A stretch of 64,000 nt of DNA from Pelagomonas calceolata (GCA_918797485.1 CAKKNE010000005.1:868001-932000), one strand, 5' to 3'; shown: positions 36,744 through 47,511, counted from the first letter of the stretch. The notes: generated by a model from the sequence alone, not told the origin. Program-made: numbers and translations.

Positions 36744-37334
36744 ATGGCAATAGGGATTCTTGGGAACGGTTTACACTATGCAAAACAATTTGAGGGCGCA
36801 TTATCCGTGGGAGAGGCCGAGTTGGCTATGCTGCGGCGCGTTGGCGCGCCAGAAGACATCATGCTCGTCGCGCAGGGCAATCTTGCGACAACGTATAACA
36901 CGCTCGGACGGCACGAGCAGGCCATACATATGTTTCGAGACGTTCATTTGGGATATGCCAGGCTCTTGAACGAGGAAGATAGATCCAACATAATAGCAGC
37001 CCTCGGCCACACGTTTCCCCTTCTCTGTCTACAGCGCTTCGCAGAAGCCAAGGCACTGCTGCAGAAAATGATACCCGTTGCGCAACGTGCCCTTGGAGAG
37101 AGTGATGAGCTCACGCTCAGGATGAGGGCGAGATACGCGACGGCGCTCTACGGGGACCCCGCCGCCACGCTCGACGATCTCCGCGAGGCAGTGGCGACGC
37201 TCGAGGAGATCGAACGGACCGCGCGACGCGTGCTCGGCGGCGCGCACCCGCTCACAGAGATAATTGAGGACGACTTGCGAAAGTCGCGGGCCGCGCTCCG
37301 CGCCCGCGAAACGCCTTCGCCGGGGAGCGCGTAA
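36744..37334 (+). CDS. Tetratricopeptide-repeat protein (kinesin-light-chain-like repeats)
   Basis: 196 aa from MAIGILGNGLHYAKQF. Helical pairs of 42-residue TPRs are readable: GALSVGEAELAMLRRVGAPE, NLATTYNTLGRHEQAIHMF, LCLQRFAEAKALLQKMIPV with AQRALGESDELTLRMRARYA, and TLEEIERTARRVLGGAHPL. The pattern (R-x-LG then HP/DEL-T) is that of kinesin-light-chain/NB-ARC-type TPRs. It is short, about four repeats, and may be a truncated member of a larger family. Confidence 0.65.
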   Translation: MAIGILGNGLHYAKQFEGALSVGEAELAMLRRVGAPEDIMLVAQGNLATTYNTLGRHEQAIHMFRDVHLGYARLLNEEDRSNIIAALGHTFPLLCLQRFAEAKALLQKMIPVAQRALGESDELTLRMRARYATALYGDPAATLDDLREAVATLEEIERTARRVLGGAHPLTEIIEDDLRKSRAALRARETPSPGSA

Positions 37335-37411
37335 GTAAGAGCGTCGATGGAGCTCGTCTCATGAGGCGGCCAGAGTCGAGTAGTATCCTATGAATAATAA
37401 CACAATAGCAA

Positions 37412-38988
<1,577 letters not shown>

Positions 38989-39068
38989 TTGATGGCTGCC
39001 TTTTTACGTGGGAGCTCTGCTTGACTGACTGACCGACTGACTGATCTCTGCTTGTCGAAAGGCTGCCC

Positions 39069-39077
39069 GGGCTGCCC
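39069..39077. promoter_or_regulatory. GGGCTGCCC palindrome pair
   Basis: Two overlapping words (39061-39077), 81 bp upstream of the katanin-like gene. Confidence 0.35.
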
Positions 39078-39179
39078 CGGCAGCAGGACCTGGTCTTCTG
39101 CGCCACGCCTGGCCCGCGTGGCCCGCGTGGACGGTGGTAATTGCCGCGCACCGCGCCGCGTCCAGCGCTGCTGTGTTTT

Positions 39180-39203
39180 CTAGTGTGTCTTACTGGCCGC
39201 TAG
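39180..39203. promoter_or_regulatory. GCTAG palindromic upstream element, copy 10
   Basis: CTAGTGTGTCTTAC, then GGCCGCTAGCG; 192 bp upstream of the katanin-like gene. Confidence 0.6.
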
Positions 39204-39256
39204 CGCGCGGATTTCCTAAACGCGACGACGGGCGGCAGGAAAAAAACACAGTAGAC

Positions 39257-40951
39257 TTAACTCACCTTGAGCGCCTTCATCGCCGCCGCGTACCGCGCGG
39301 AGACGGCCTGGAGCCGTTCCTGGCCAGCGAGGCGCGCCGCGGCGGCCGCCGACGCGTCGCGCCCGGCCGCGCGCAGGTCCGCCTCGCGCGCGGCCGCGTC
39401 GGCGATGTCGGCCAGGATCGGGTTCGACTCCGCCAATTGCTCCCGTAATAATGAAGACGCCGCGGCGTCGCCGCGCTGGGCCGCGCTAGAGAGCTCTATG
39501 GAGAGAAACAGCACGAGGAAGTTGCGAATCCCGAACCCGCCGCACCCCGGCCGCGGGAGCTCTCTGGCGGAGCACACTCGTTGTATAAATTCCAGGAACG
39601 GCGCCTCCTCGTTCGCATTCGATTGCAGGATCGGCCTCGTAAAGATCTGCAACAGCACGTCGTCGCCCTGGACGTCCACCAGCACGCGCTCGCGCACCCA
39701 GCCCACGTACGTCTTCTCGTCGAAGCGGTCGCCGAGCATGAGGTGCACGTTGTAGTACCTCGATAAGGCGACGGCCTCCGCGAGAGCTTTAACGTGAGGC
39801 AGGCCACCCAACGCTTCTGCCGCCTTCTCAGCATCACAGTCTAGCGCCACGACGCCCGCGTCGTCGACCAAGCCGTTACTCAGAAGGCGCTCGTAGGCCT
39901 CCGAGGCGTCGTCCACCCTGGCGCGTTCGGCGAGCACGTCAGCTGAAGCCAGGTCGCCGTAGTACGACCGCGGCACCGCTAAGAACGCGAGACCTTCCCC
40001 ACAACACCGCCTAATAAGATTGGCCCGGCGCACGACCATCAGCAAATCGTCGACGCGCGTCGCGACGTGCTGCACGCCGTTGCCCAATTGATCCAAGAAC
40101 GACGCGACGTGGCCCGCGTCCGACAGCGCGTTGTTCACCGGCAAGAAGACCGACCGGTCGGAGGGCCCCGCGACCGTGCTTTCAATCACCGCGTCTCCGG
40201 CCGCAACGACGCCGGAGGCAAATTCGACCTGCGACTCGTACCCCAGGCAGTCGCCTAGCGTCTTCAGGAAGCCCTGGCGGTTGTGGACGTTCGAGACCCA
40301 GTGGTCGGGTTTTGCCTTGATTGACTGCGAGAAGTCCGGGTCTCTCCATGTAAGGCCGGGCAGTTCATCTCCTTCCACGAAGCGCAACACGGTCCCAAAA
40401 TCCGGTCCGTCTCCGTCGTAGTACGCGTAGGCCTCGAGCATGCCCTCCTCTTTCGTTTTTATTAACGCGGGATGCGTCTCCAGGTACGAAGCGTGTACAT
40501 CATCAACAGTCGTCTCGCCGACGCAGCGGAAGGCCAGACACCCGACGGAGGCGCGGCCCGCGTTCGCCTCTCGGGCTTCAGCCCATCTTTCATGGCAAGC
40601 CCAGGCCGGGCCCTGTCCACCAGGTCCCGTGATCACGAATGTCGACGCGTCGTCGTCCTGCGACGCGGCGACGACGACCGACGTCGCGCAGTGGGCGACG
40701 ACGCGCCACTGGAGGGCCCAGAGGAGCTGGGCGACGACGTCGCGGTTCGTCGAGTCGAAGACGCGCTCGTCTTCCTCTTGTAATGTGGCGCACGCCTGAC
40801 TTGCGCGTGTCTCGACGGCCGCGTAGGTCTCCACCGGTGCGACGGCATCGGCGAAGATCTGTACGTGGTCGAAGCGCAGGTCGAGCGGCCGCGGTGCGAG
40901 TGCTGCTGCTGGCGTGCAGCAGAGCAGGAGCACGGCCACGGCTCCTCGCAT
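39257..40951 (-). CDS. 4-hydroxyphenylpyruvate-dioxygenase-like enzyme with N-terminal signal
   Basis: 564 aa. The signal-like N-terminus is MRGAVAVLLLCCTPAAALAP. Two vicinal-oxygen-chelate domains follow. The three iron ligands of the HPPD/HMS family are all present: H217 in PDHWVSNV, H295 in GNGVQHVATRVDD, and E454 in FLEFIQRV. The C-terminal GCGGFGIRNFLVLFLSIE matches the family's substrate-pocket lid. HPPD makes homogentisate for tyrosine breakdown and tocopherol/plastoquinone. The chain is about 170 residues longer than typical HPPD and the N-terminal domain is unusual, so the substrate may differ. Confidence 0.78.
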   Translation of the reverse strand: MRGAVAVLLLCCTPAAALAPRPLDLRFDHVQIFADAVAPVETYAAVETRASQACATLQEEDERVFDSTNRDVVAQLLWALQWRVVAHCATSVVVAASQDDDASTFVITGPGGQGPAWACHERWAEAREANAGRASVGCLAFRCVGETTVDDVHASYLETHPALIKTKEEGMLEAYAYYDGDGPDFGTVLRFVEGDELPGLTWRDPDFSQSIKAKPDHWVSNVHNRQGFLKTLGDCLGYESQVEFASGVVAAGDAVIESTVAGPSDRSVFLPVNNALSDAGHVASFLDQLGNGVQHVATRVDDLLMVVRRANLIRRCCGEGLAFLAVPRSYYGDLASADVLAERARVDDASEAYERLLSNGLVDDAGVVALDCDAEKAAEALGGLPHVKALAEAVALSRYYNVHLMLGDRFDEKTYVGWVRERVLVDVQGDDVLLQIFTRPILQSNANEEAPFLEFIQRVCSARELPRPGCGGFGIRNFLVLFLSIELSSAAQRGDAAASSLLREQLAESNPILADIADAAAREADLRAAGRDASAAAAARLAGQERLQAVSARYAAAMKALKVS

Positions 40952-41063
40952 TGTGATAGAATTGTTCCTAGCTATCGTGAGTGCATGTTCGCGATCCCTG
41001 GCCTAATTTTGGGTCGCGCTTGCAGTGCTTGCGTGTTGTGAGCTGTTTGCACCCCAGGCATCC

Positions 41064-41086
41064 CTAGTGTCTTACAGGACGCTAGC
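41064..41086. promoter_or_regulatory. GCTAG palindromic upstream element, copy 11
   Basis: CTAGTGTCTTACAGGACGCTAGC; 113 bp upstream of the HPPD-like gene. Confidence 0.65.
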
Positions 41087-41323
41087 AAGCGCTTGGGGTC
41101 CGACCGGGGGTGGGTTCAATAAGCGACACACACACTCTCTCTCGTGGGGCCCGTGGCCTTATTTGATCACCCGAAGGAATAATCATGAACTAGACCCCAT
41201 GCGAGAGACGGGGGGGGGGAGATGTGCGAGTAGCATCGACCGCACTTCTTGTGGATCGCGCTTCGGCCGGGGGCCTTGGGGGCACCCGACGGGAGCACTC
41301 GCGGGGAAGGTCCTTCTCACCGC

Positions 41324-42637
41324 TCAGGAGAGCGCGCGCACGCCCGCGACGCCCGACCCGCGCGCGGCGTCGCGCTGGAGGCTCGCGTCGAGCTTCTCCT
41401 CGATTTTCATCATGCGCGCCTCGAAGCGAGCCGCCCACGCTGGCGCGGCCGCGTCGCCGCTCGCCGGCGCGGCGGCCCGCGACTCCGCGATGGCCGCCAC
41501 CCGTTCCGCGAGCGCTTGCGAGGCCTCCTCCGACCCGTCGCTGAGCGCGGTCGCGACGAAGACGTCGTGCTGCTTCATCTCGACGCGTCGCTGCGCGGCG
41601 CGTTTCTCTATGGCCGCCTTCACCTCCTCCGGGTCCGTCAACAGCGTCCACACGGCGGTACCGTCGTCGTCGCCGATGCGCCGCAGGCCCGCGTAGCTTC
41701 CCTGTTTATCACGTTCTGCAAAAAACGTTTTCAGCTCCCGCAGGGCCGCGCCGCGCGTCGTCTTCGTCTCCTCCCCTCCGCCCAGTACCTCCTCGTGGAC
41801 CGCGCCGAAGGCCTCCACCGAACTTTCCTGCTTCAGTATCTCGACCGAGTCTTGCGCACCCGCGCGCCACGCCTCGGGAACCTTGGGGCATGGGTAGCCA
41901 AAGCATCGGACGACGCCCGCGACGCCGTTGACCAGTGACGCCGCGTGCAGGCCGACCTGCATGACCGGCAGGAGCTTCGAAACGACCTCTGCCGGCTTGG
42001 TGATGCGAATAGGGTAGATGGATTCGCCCTCCGGCACCACGGGTTTCCCTGTCAGCTCGTCGACGAGGTATAACCACATCTCCTCTCCCACCACCAGTTC
42101 ATCGCAGGCCTTGTGGACCGCGTCGCTAATGGTCTTCGGGTTGCACTTCATGACGCCACGGCCAAATTTCGCCAAAGTACCCATCCATGTCTTGCCCTCC
42201 TCGTAGCGTTCCTTCGCCTCGGCGACGGCCTTGCCCTCCACCGCAAACCCGGTGCCGTCATCGTTCAACGTCAACTCGACCCTGGCCTGCCCCGTCGGAA
42301 GTTTCTTCTTCAGAATGACGAACGCCGTCGGCGTCGAGACCTCCGTGGCATCGAAGACGGCTCTGATCAGCGTGCTGCGCGTCTGGCGGAGCTCGTCGCG
42401 GTGCTCCTCGCTCAATCTCAGAATGGACGACGTGTCCTCCTTGACCGAGTCCAACGTCTTCTGCATCATTTCGAGTTGCTTAACTATTTCAAGGTTGAGG
42501 TTCCCCGTCGAGTCGCCGTTGTTCACCGTCGAGTCGCCGCCATGATCTGGTGGATTAAAGAACGGGTGTGTCGCGAGCGCGTCGATGATGCTAAATTTGG
42601 CTCGTTCTTTAGGATTGCGGACGAGCAGCTTCGACAC
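41324..42637 (-). CDS. Kinase-tail plus C-terminal regulatory region, probably the frame-shifted end of the LRR gene
   Basis: 437 codons from the first ATG, but reading this frame further upstream gives FLKDAAAFDLVSKLLV before NPKERAKF and LATHPFF: the last subdomain (XI) of a protein kinase. No catalytic part (VAIK, HRD, DFG) lies anywhere upstream. The rest is a helical region (LEIVKQLEMMQKTLDSVKED, ILRLSEEHRDELRQTRSTL), a VSTPTAFVILKKKLP-type domain and an Ala-rich tail. It most likely continues the LRR protein at 42642 with a 2-base break near 42670. Confidence 0.55.
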   Translation of the reverse strand: MSKLLVRNPKERAKFSIIDALATHPFFNPPDHGGDSTVNNGDSTGNLNLEIVKQLEMMQKTLDSVKEDTSSILRLSEEHRDELRQTRSTLIRAVFDATEVSTPTAFVILKKKLPTGQARVELTLNDDGTGFAVEGKAVAEAKERYEEGKTWMGTLAKFGRGVMKCNPKTISDAVHKACDELVVGEEMWLYLVDELTGKPVVPEGESIYPIRITKPAEVVSKLLPVMQVGLHAASLVNGVAGVVRCFGYPCPKVPEAWRAGAQDSVEILKQESSVEAFGAVHEEVLGGGEETKTTRGAALRELKTFFAERDKQGSYAGLRRIGDDDGTAVWTLLTDPEEVKAAIEKRAAQRRVEMKQHDVFVATALSDGSEEASQALAERVAAIAESRAAAPASGDAAAPAWAARFEARMMKIEEKLDASLQRDAARGSGVAGVRALS

Positions 42638-42641
42638 GAGA

Positions 42642-44303
42642 TCAAAAGCGGCCGCGTCCTTCAGAAATCTCGCCGGCGAGGAGCCGGGTCGTGTTCTTCA
42701 GCAGGCGCTTGACTCGTTTGAGGTCGCCGTGCGTGTTCGGGGGCGGGAACGTCAGCTTGGGGCAGGCGCGCACGTCGAGGTTCGCCAGCGCGTCGAGGCC
42801 GGCGATCGACTCCGGTAGGGCGACGAGGCTCGAGCAGCCGCTCAAGTTGAGCTGCGTCAGCTCACCGAGCTCGCCGATCGCCGCCGGCAGTTCGGCGAGG
42901 CTCGCGCACCCTCTCAAGCTGAGATACTTTAGCGCGCCCAGCTCACCGATCGCGTCCGGTAGTTCGGTGAGGCTCGAGCAGTTGAACAAGCTGAGCTTTG
43001 TCAGCGCGCCGAGCTCGCCGATCGCGTCCGGTAGCGCGGTGAGGCTCGAGCACCCTTGCAATTTGAGCTCCGTCAGCGCCTTGAGCCCGCCGATTGCGGC
43101 CGGCAGCGTGGTGAGGCTCGAGCACTCGAACAAGTCAAGATAATTCACCCGACTGTCCGCCACCGCGACACATTTCTGTTTTTTTCCGTAAAGTTCGTAT
43201 TTCCAATCGCGCGGGTCCTCGCCATCCCCAAAAAACTCCTTCAGCGCACCGCTCGCGTCGTCGTCGCGCAGTTTCCGCAGAGCGGTTAAGTCCTCGCGCA
43301 GGGATGCTGGGATCTCAAAGAGTATTGGCAGCGTCACCTTCAGCCCTTCACGCTCGACAATCCCTTCCGGCAATTTTTCGAGGCTCCAACATCCGGACAA
43401 GTCGAGCTTCATCAGCGCTCCGAGCTTGCCGATCGCGTCCGGCAGCGCGGTGAGGCTCGTGCATTCTCGCAAGTCGAGCTCCTTCAACGCGCCGAGCCTG
43501 CCAATGGAGTCCGGCAGCGCGGCGAGTTTCTTGCAATTGGACAAGTCGAGCACCGCCAGCGCTTTGAGCTCGCCGATCGCGTCCGGCAGCGCGGCCAGGT
43601 CCGAGCAGTATTGCAAGTTGAGCGTCGTCAGCGCTTTGAGCCCGCCGATCGCGTCCGGCAGCGCGGCGAGGCTCGTGCAAACGGTCAACTCTAGCTTCGT
43701 CAGCGCGTTGAGCCCGCCGATCGCGGCCGGGAGGGCGGTGAGGCTCGTGCAAGCGTACAAGCTGAGCTTCGTCAGCGCTTTAAGCTCGCCGATCGCGCCC
43801 GGTAGCGCGACGAGGCTCGTGCAGCTGGTCAGGTCGAGCTCCGTCAGCGCTCCGAGCTCCCCTATCGCGTCCGGCAGCGCGGCGAGGCTCGAGCACTGTT
43901 GCAAGTTGAGCGTCGTCAGCGCTTTGAGCCCGCCGATTGCGGCCGGCAGCGCGGCGAGGCTCAAGGAACATTGCAAGTTGAGCGTTGTCAGCGCTTTGAG
44001 CTCGCCGATCGCATCCGGTAGCGCGGTGAGGCTCGAGCACCCGCGCAAGTCGAGCGTCCTCAGCTCACCGAGCCCGCCGATCGCGGCCGGTAGCGCGGTC
44101 ACTCTCGTGCAACTGTCCGAGTTGAACCCAGTCACCCGGCCGTCCTGCACCCTGACAGCTCTGCCGTACTTCCACTCGCGCGGGTCCTCGCCATCCCCAA
44201 AGAACTTCTTGAGCGCACCGCTCGCGTCGTCGTCGCGCAGCTTCCGCAGCGTCGCAAGGTCATCCTCCAAAGACTTGTTCTTCTTCGCGCCGAAGAGGCC
44301 CAT
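42642..44303 (-). CDS. Large plant-type LRR protein with duplicated N-terminal module
   Basis: The start MGLFGAKKNKSLEDDLATL at 44303 is preferred over upstream ATGs. A module LRKLRDDDASGAL then FGDGEDPREWKY leads into about ten 24-residue LRRs of the form SLTALPDAIGELKALTTLNL. The same module then recurs (LRKLRDDDASGAL, DPRDWKYELYGK) followed by about five more LRRs. The repeat units are almost identical in DNA, a sign of recent amplification. The frame ends with LKRVKRLLKNTTRLLAGEIS, where the kinase-tail frame takes over. Related algal proteins join such LRRs to a kinase; here the kinase core is missing. Confidence 0.7.
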   Translation of the reverse strand: MGLFGAKKNKSLEDDLATLRKLRDDDASGALKKFFGDGEDPREWKYGRAVRVQDGRVTGFNSDSCTRVTALPAAIGGLGELRTLDLRGCSSLTALPDAIGELKALTTLNLQCSLSLAALPAAIGGLKALTTLNLQQCSSLAALPDAIGELGALTELDLTSCTSLVALPGAIGELKALTKLSLYACTSLTALPAAIGGLNALTKLELTVCTSLAALPDAIGGLKALTTLNLQYCSDLAALPDAIGELKALAVLDLSNCKKLAALPDSIGRLGALKELDLRECTSLTALPDAIGKLGALMKLDLSGCWSLEKLPEGIVEREGLKVTLPILFEIPASLREDLTALRKLRDDDASGALKEFFGDGEDPRDWKYELYGKKQKCVAVADSRVNYLDLFECSSLTTLPAAIGGLKALTELKLQGCSSLTALPDAIGELGALTKLSLFNCSSLTELPDAIGELGALKYLSLRGCASLAELPAAIGELGELTQLNLSGCSSLVALPESIAGLDALANLDVRACPKLTFPPPNTHGDLKRVKRLLKNTTRLLAGEISEGRGRF

Positions 44304-44598
44304 GTCTCCGGACAGGCTTCCGCTTCCGAGGCTGTCCTGCAGATGCCACTCTGCTCGGCCCCCACAGGCGGCTCCAACCAACGCGATGCGAGTCGACCCG
44401 ACGCTCCACTACGTGCGCGCGCGAGGCTGCCCTTCACTAGTTCGCCAGCAAGCAGGCAGGCGCGCACTGCGCAGCGCCGCAGATCCGGCCGATTTGTGTC
44501 TGTGAGATTGGAAGATGAGCAAGAAGCCTCAAGAAGGCGAACGCACGACTCGCACGAGAAGGATGGCTTCGAACATGCGTCTCGGTGATAATCTTGAA

Positions 44599-44611
44599 AA
44601 AACGGGTTTTC
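44599..44611. promoter_or_regulatory. AAAACGGGTTTT upstream element
   Basis: Set in a longer palindrome TTGAAAA ... TTTTCAA. It is about 115 bp upstream of the lipin gene and 300 bp from the LRR gene start. Confidence 0.4.
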
Positions 44612-44725
44612 AAAAATCCAAAAAATCGCCGCAACGCGGGGCGCGAGCAACGTGGCAACTCTCACGTCGCATTCGTCATTTTTTCCAGCCATTCGAGGCG
44701 TTGGCACCCAAAGAAGGCATCACTA

Positions 44726-45742
44726 ATGAGCGCCTACGCCGTCGACGCGGTGGTCGTGCAGCGCGAGGACGGCACGCGGCAGGCCACGGCGTTTCATGTC
44801 CGTTTCGAGCCGACCACGAGGGCGCAGCTGCGCCGCGCGTCGACGAGCATCAGCCAGCGGGCGACGCGCGCGCTGCGCTGGGCGCGCGGCGGCGAGGACG
44901 ACGGAGGCTTCTCCGAGGACGAGGAAGAGGAGAACGACGTCCGCGTCGAGTTGGACGGCGAAGGCATGGTCACCTGCGAGTGCGTTTCTGATGGAGACGA
45001 CGGCTGGTGCCGCTTTGCCGGCGGCGACCGCCCTTCGCCAGAGGAGCTGGCGACGTGGCCTCTGCAACCGGGCCGCAACGACCTCGTCTATGAGAGCGGT
45101 TCTAGAAAATGCAAAAGCCGCTGCTACCTCTGGCGTGAGGGCGACTTTGTGCTTGCGTGCGACGTCGACGGGACCGTGACGAAATCTGACGTAAGGGGCT
45201 TCCTCGACTCGACGCTCTCCATGGTACCGACGCACGCCCACGACGGTGTTTGTGCGTTCATGGCGCAGGTCGTCGCCCCACCCAGAGCCCGCATGCTCTA
45301 CTTGACCAATAGACCCGCGGGCTGGGCAGGCAAGACGCGGGCCTTCCTAGCGAAGCTCGACCAACGCGGCTCTAAGTTACCGGACGGGCCCGTCCTCTGC
45401 CAGCCCGCCGACGTCATGGCCGCTTTTGCTGGCGAGGTCACGCATGCCCCGAACCCGTTCAAGACGAAGGCGTTACTAGATGTGTCAAGGGCGGGGCTGC
45501 GCCTGGCTTGTGGGTTTGGGAACAATGGGAGGGACGCGGACGCCTACGCCCGGGCGGGCGTGCCCGATCTGGCCATATTTGTGATTGACGAGGCGTCTTC
45601 CATAACGCTGCCGCGGGCGCACAGGTCCGCGGGGCGCTTCGACGGCTACGGGGATGCGGCGCTCGTCGAGCGCGTGCGCGGGCTGCTGTCGGACGTCGTC
45701 GATCGGCTCATGGAGAAGACCGGCGACGCTGTGGTGATTTGA
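44726..45742 (+). CDS. LPIN: Compact lipin-type phosphatidate phosphatase
   Basis: 338 aa from MSAYAVDAVVVQREDG, the N-Lip domain start (DAVVV, then AFHVRFEP). After an acidic linker come NDLVYESGSRKC and CYLWREGDFVLACDVDGT, with the catalytic D146-V-D148-G-T of the lipin/HAD family, then TKSDVRGFLDST, LYLTNRPAGWAGKTRAFL, LPDGPVLCQP and NPFKTKALLD. It removes phosphate from phosphatidate to make diacylglycerol for triacylglycerol and membrane lipids. The protein is much shorter than animal or yeast lipins: the two domains are kept and the middle is almost absent. Confidence 0.85.
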   Translation: MSAYAVDAVVVQREDGTRQATAFHVRFEPTTRAQLRRASTSISQRATRALRWARGGEDDGGFSEDEEEENDVRVELDGEGMVTCECVSDGDDGWCRFAGGDRPSPEELATWPLQPGRNDLVYESGSRKCKSRCYLWREGDFVLACDVDGTVTKSDVRGFLDSTLSMVPTHAHDGVCAFMAQVVAPPRARMLYLTNRPAGWAGKTRAFLAKLDQRGSKLPDGPVLCQPADVMAAFAGEVTHAPNPFKTKALLDVSRAGLRLACGFGNNGRDADAYARAGVPDLAIFVIDEASSITLPRAHRSAGRFDGYGDAALVERVRGLLSDVVDRLMEKTGDAVVI

Positions 45743-45771
45743 CGCTTTTTGTGGTAGTTAAGACAAGTATA

Positions 45772-46551
45772 TTAGCCGAGGAGCGCCTGGAGCGCGCCCC
45801 CGACGGCCTGGAAGAGCGCGTACTGGGGCGACTTCCGCCAGGGCCGGGCCTCGGGAAAGGGCAGTGGCCTCCCGATCGCGTAGAGGACGCCGTAGAGCCC
45901 GCCGAGGCCGCCCGTCGTGCCGACCTGGCGGTCGACGACGTAGCCGATCGTGTAGCGCGTCACGAGGCCGGACTTGTCGAAGGTCAGCGAGCAGACTTGC
46001 GGCGGGTTCACGAGCTGCTTGCCCGTCGCCTGGGGCGCGAACGGCGGCAGCGGACCCGTGTTCGTGCCGCGCCCGCGCGCCGTGTACCACACTCTGTTTA
46101 AATCGAAGGGATCGACATGGAAGCCGTAGAACTCGCCCTGAAAGTCGGGGAAGGCCTTGTCAAAATCGACGGAGCCGATCGCATCCACAAAAGCCTGCTT
46201 GTCGAGCGGACCGACGACGGGGCCCTCAAAAACAAAACTCTCGGCCAGCAGCGCGGGGTCCGCACCCAGGCCGCCGCGGCTCGAGATGAATCGTTTGGAG
46301 AGCGTGATCATCTCGTCGGCCGAGAGCGGAAAGGTGCTCCGCGCGAGCGCGGCCGCCTCGTCGACGAACAACGACTCATCAATATCAGCTTCTTTTACGA
46401 GCTCTGGTTCCGCGACCGCGGCTGCATAGTGTGGCGCGGCTGCATAGTGTGGTGCAGCAGTCTGAGGTTGTAAAGGCCTTTCGAATCGCATTAATGCCGA
46501 TGATGCGCGAGCCAGCAGGAATGTTGTCACAGTGCTCAGTGCCATCTTCAT
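45772..46551 (-). CDS. NTF2-like-fold protein, probably plastid-targeted
   Basis: 259 aa. The N-terminus MKMALSTVTTFLLARASSAL, followed by MRFERPLQP, looks like a bipartite plastid presequence. A repeated APHYAAAPHYAAA linker follows. The main domain (LAESFVFEGPVVGPLDKQAF, FYGFHVDPFDLNRVWYTARG, VCSLTFDKSGLVTRYTIGYV) fits the SnoaL/NTF2-like cone fold found in many uncharacterised algal plastid proteins. Catalytic residues cannot be assigned. An AACGGGTTTT word sits 75 bp upstream. Its stop is 29 bp from that of the lipin gene. Confidence 0.65.
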   Translation of the reverse strand: MKMALSTVTTFLLARASSALMRFERPLQPQTAAPHYAAAPHYAAAVAEPELVKEADIDESLFVDEAAALARSTFPLSADEMITLSKRFISSRGGLGADPALLAESFVFEGPVVGPLDKQAFVDAIGSVDFDKAFPDFQGEFYGFHVDPFDLNRVWYTARGRGTNTGPLPPFAPQATGKQLVNPPQVCSLTFDKSGLVTRYTIGYVVDRQVGTTGGLGGLYGVLYAIGRPLPFPEARPWRKSPQYALFQAVGGALQALLG

Positions 46552-46623
46552 TTTGCTCGATGTCGTTCGTTTTGCTTTTTACGTGCGATGCGCTGGCAAG
46601 CTCCAAACTTGGCTGGCTCAGGT

Positions 46624-46634
46624 GAACGGGTTTT
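46624..46634. promoter_or_regulatory. AACGGGTTTT upstream element
   Basis: About 75 bp upstream of the NTF2-like gene start. Confidence 0.35.
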
Positions 46635-46646
46635 CTCGTGATATAA

Positions 46647-47345
46647 CTAAGACTTATTCTTCGCCTCCGCGAACTTCTTCAGCCCGTTCGCCCACTCGCT
46701 ATACTGGAGGCCCCGCGGCGTCCGCTGCGCCACGACGCCCGGGCAGTTCCGCGCGACGATGGCGCAGTGGTCGCTCCAGTTACTGTCGTCGAAAAATAAC
46801 ATCCCGTCATAATCAATGCCCGTCGCCTCCCGGATGAGCGGGAAGTGCGTCTTGGATTTGTCCGACGACAGCGGCGGCGTCCGCCCGATCCGGATGTGGT
46901 CCATCATATTCTCGGGATGACCGCGGCACAAGACCTCGCGCAGCGTCACGCCCGGCACGATCTCGAGAATATCTAGCGCCGCCTGCGCGATGGCTGCCGC
47001 AAACGGCGTGTCCGCCGAGGAGGCCACCGCGAGCTTCGTCGGGTCGTGCTGACCGTCGTGAAACTCCTGCAGGACCCGCAGCGCGTCCGGGAAAAGGCGA
47101 ATCACATCCGAACCGGACCGCACGCCGATCACGCCCTCTCCTCTTCCATTGAGGTCGCCACGCACGGGGTCCGACGGCATCTCGGATAACGTGAACATCT
47201 CCGGCGACCAGAGGCAGTCGTCCATGTCCCAGACCACCAATGCCGGCGTCGCGGCCACCCTGATGCGCCGTCGCGCCACCGCTGCGTGCCGTGTAAACGC
47301 GTGCGCGCGGCGCATGGCGAGCAGGAGCATCAGTGCGCCGCGCAT
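46647..47345 (-). CDS. MDP1: Magnesium-dependent phosphatase-1 (HAD family), plastid-type presequence
   Basis: 232 aa from the ATG at 47345; the longer open frame upstream lacks signal character. MRGALMLLLAMRRAHAFTRHAA is a signal with an A-F-x cleavage site like stramenopile plastid presequences. The HAD core is plain: VVWDMDDCLW (D40 and D42 nucleophile pair), a VASSADTP motif II region and LFFDDSNWSDH (motif IV). MDP-1 enzymes remove phosphate from small molecules or glycated proteins; the substrate here is unknown. It shares a divergent promoter with the RAP-domain gene. Confidence 0.82.
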   Translation of the reverse strand: MRGALMLLLAMRRAHAFTRHAAVARRRIRVAATPALVVWDMDDCLWSPEMFTLSEMPSDPVRGDLNGRGEGVIGVRSGSDVIRLFPDALRVLQEFHDGQHDPTKLAVASSADTPFAAAIAQAALDILEIVPGVTLREVLCRGHPENMMDHIRIGRTPPLSSDKSKTHFPLIREATGIDYDGMLFFDDSNWSDHCAIVARNCPGVVAQRTPRGLQYSEWANGLKKFAEAKNKS

Positions 47346-47511
47346 TGCAGCGTGTGACGATGCAACTTGCTCGAGCGGGCGTGTGGTGCCAGCGTTTGCA
47401 CTGGCGACTGCCGCACAATTCGATGCAAATGGGTCCAGCGCCTTGCCGTGCACTTATAGTGCAGCACCTGTCTCGCGGTGGTCGAGAGGAGAGGGCCGGC
47501 AAAAAAGCGGA

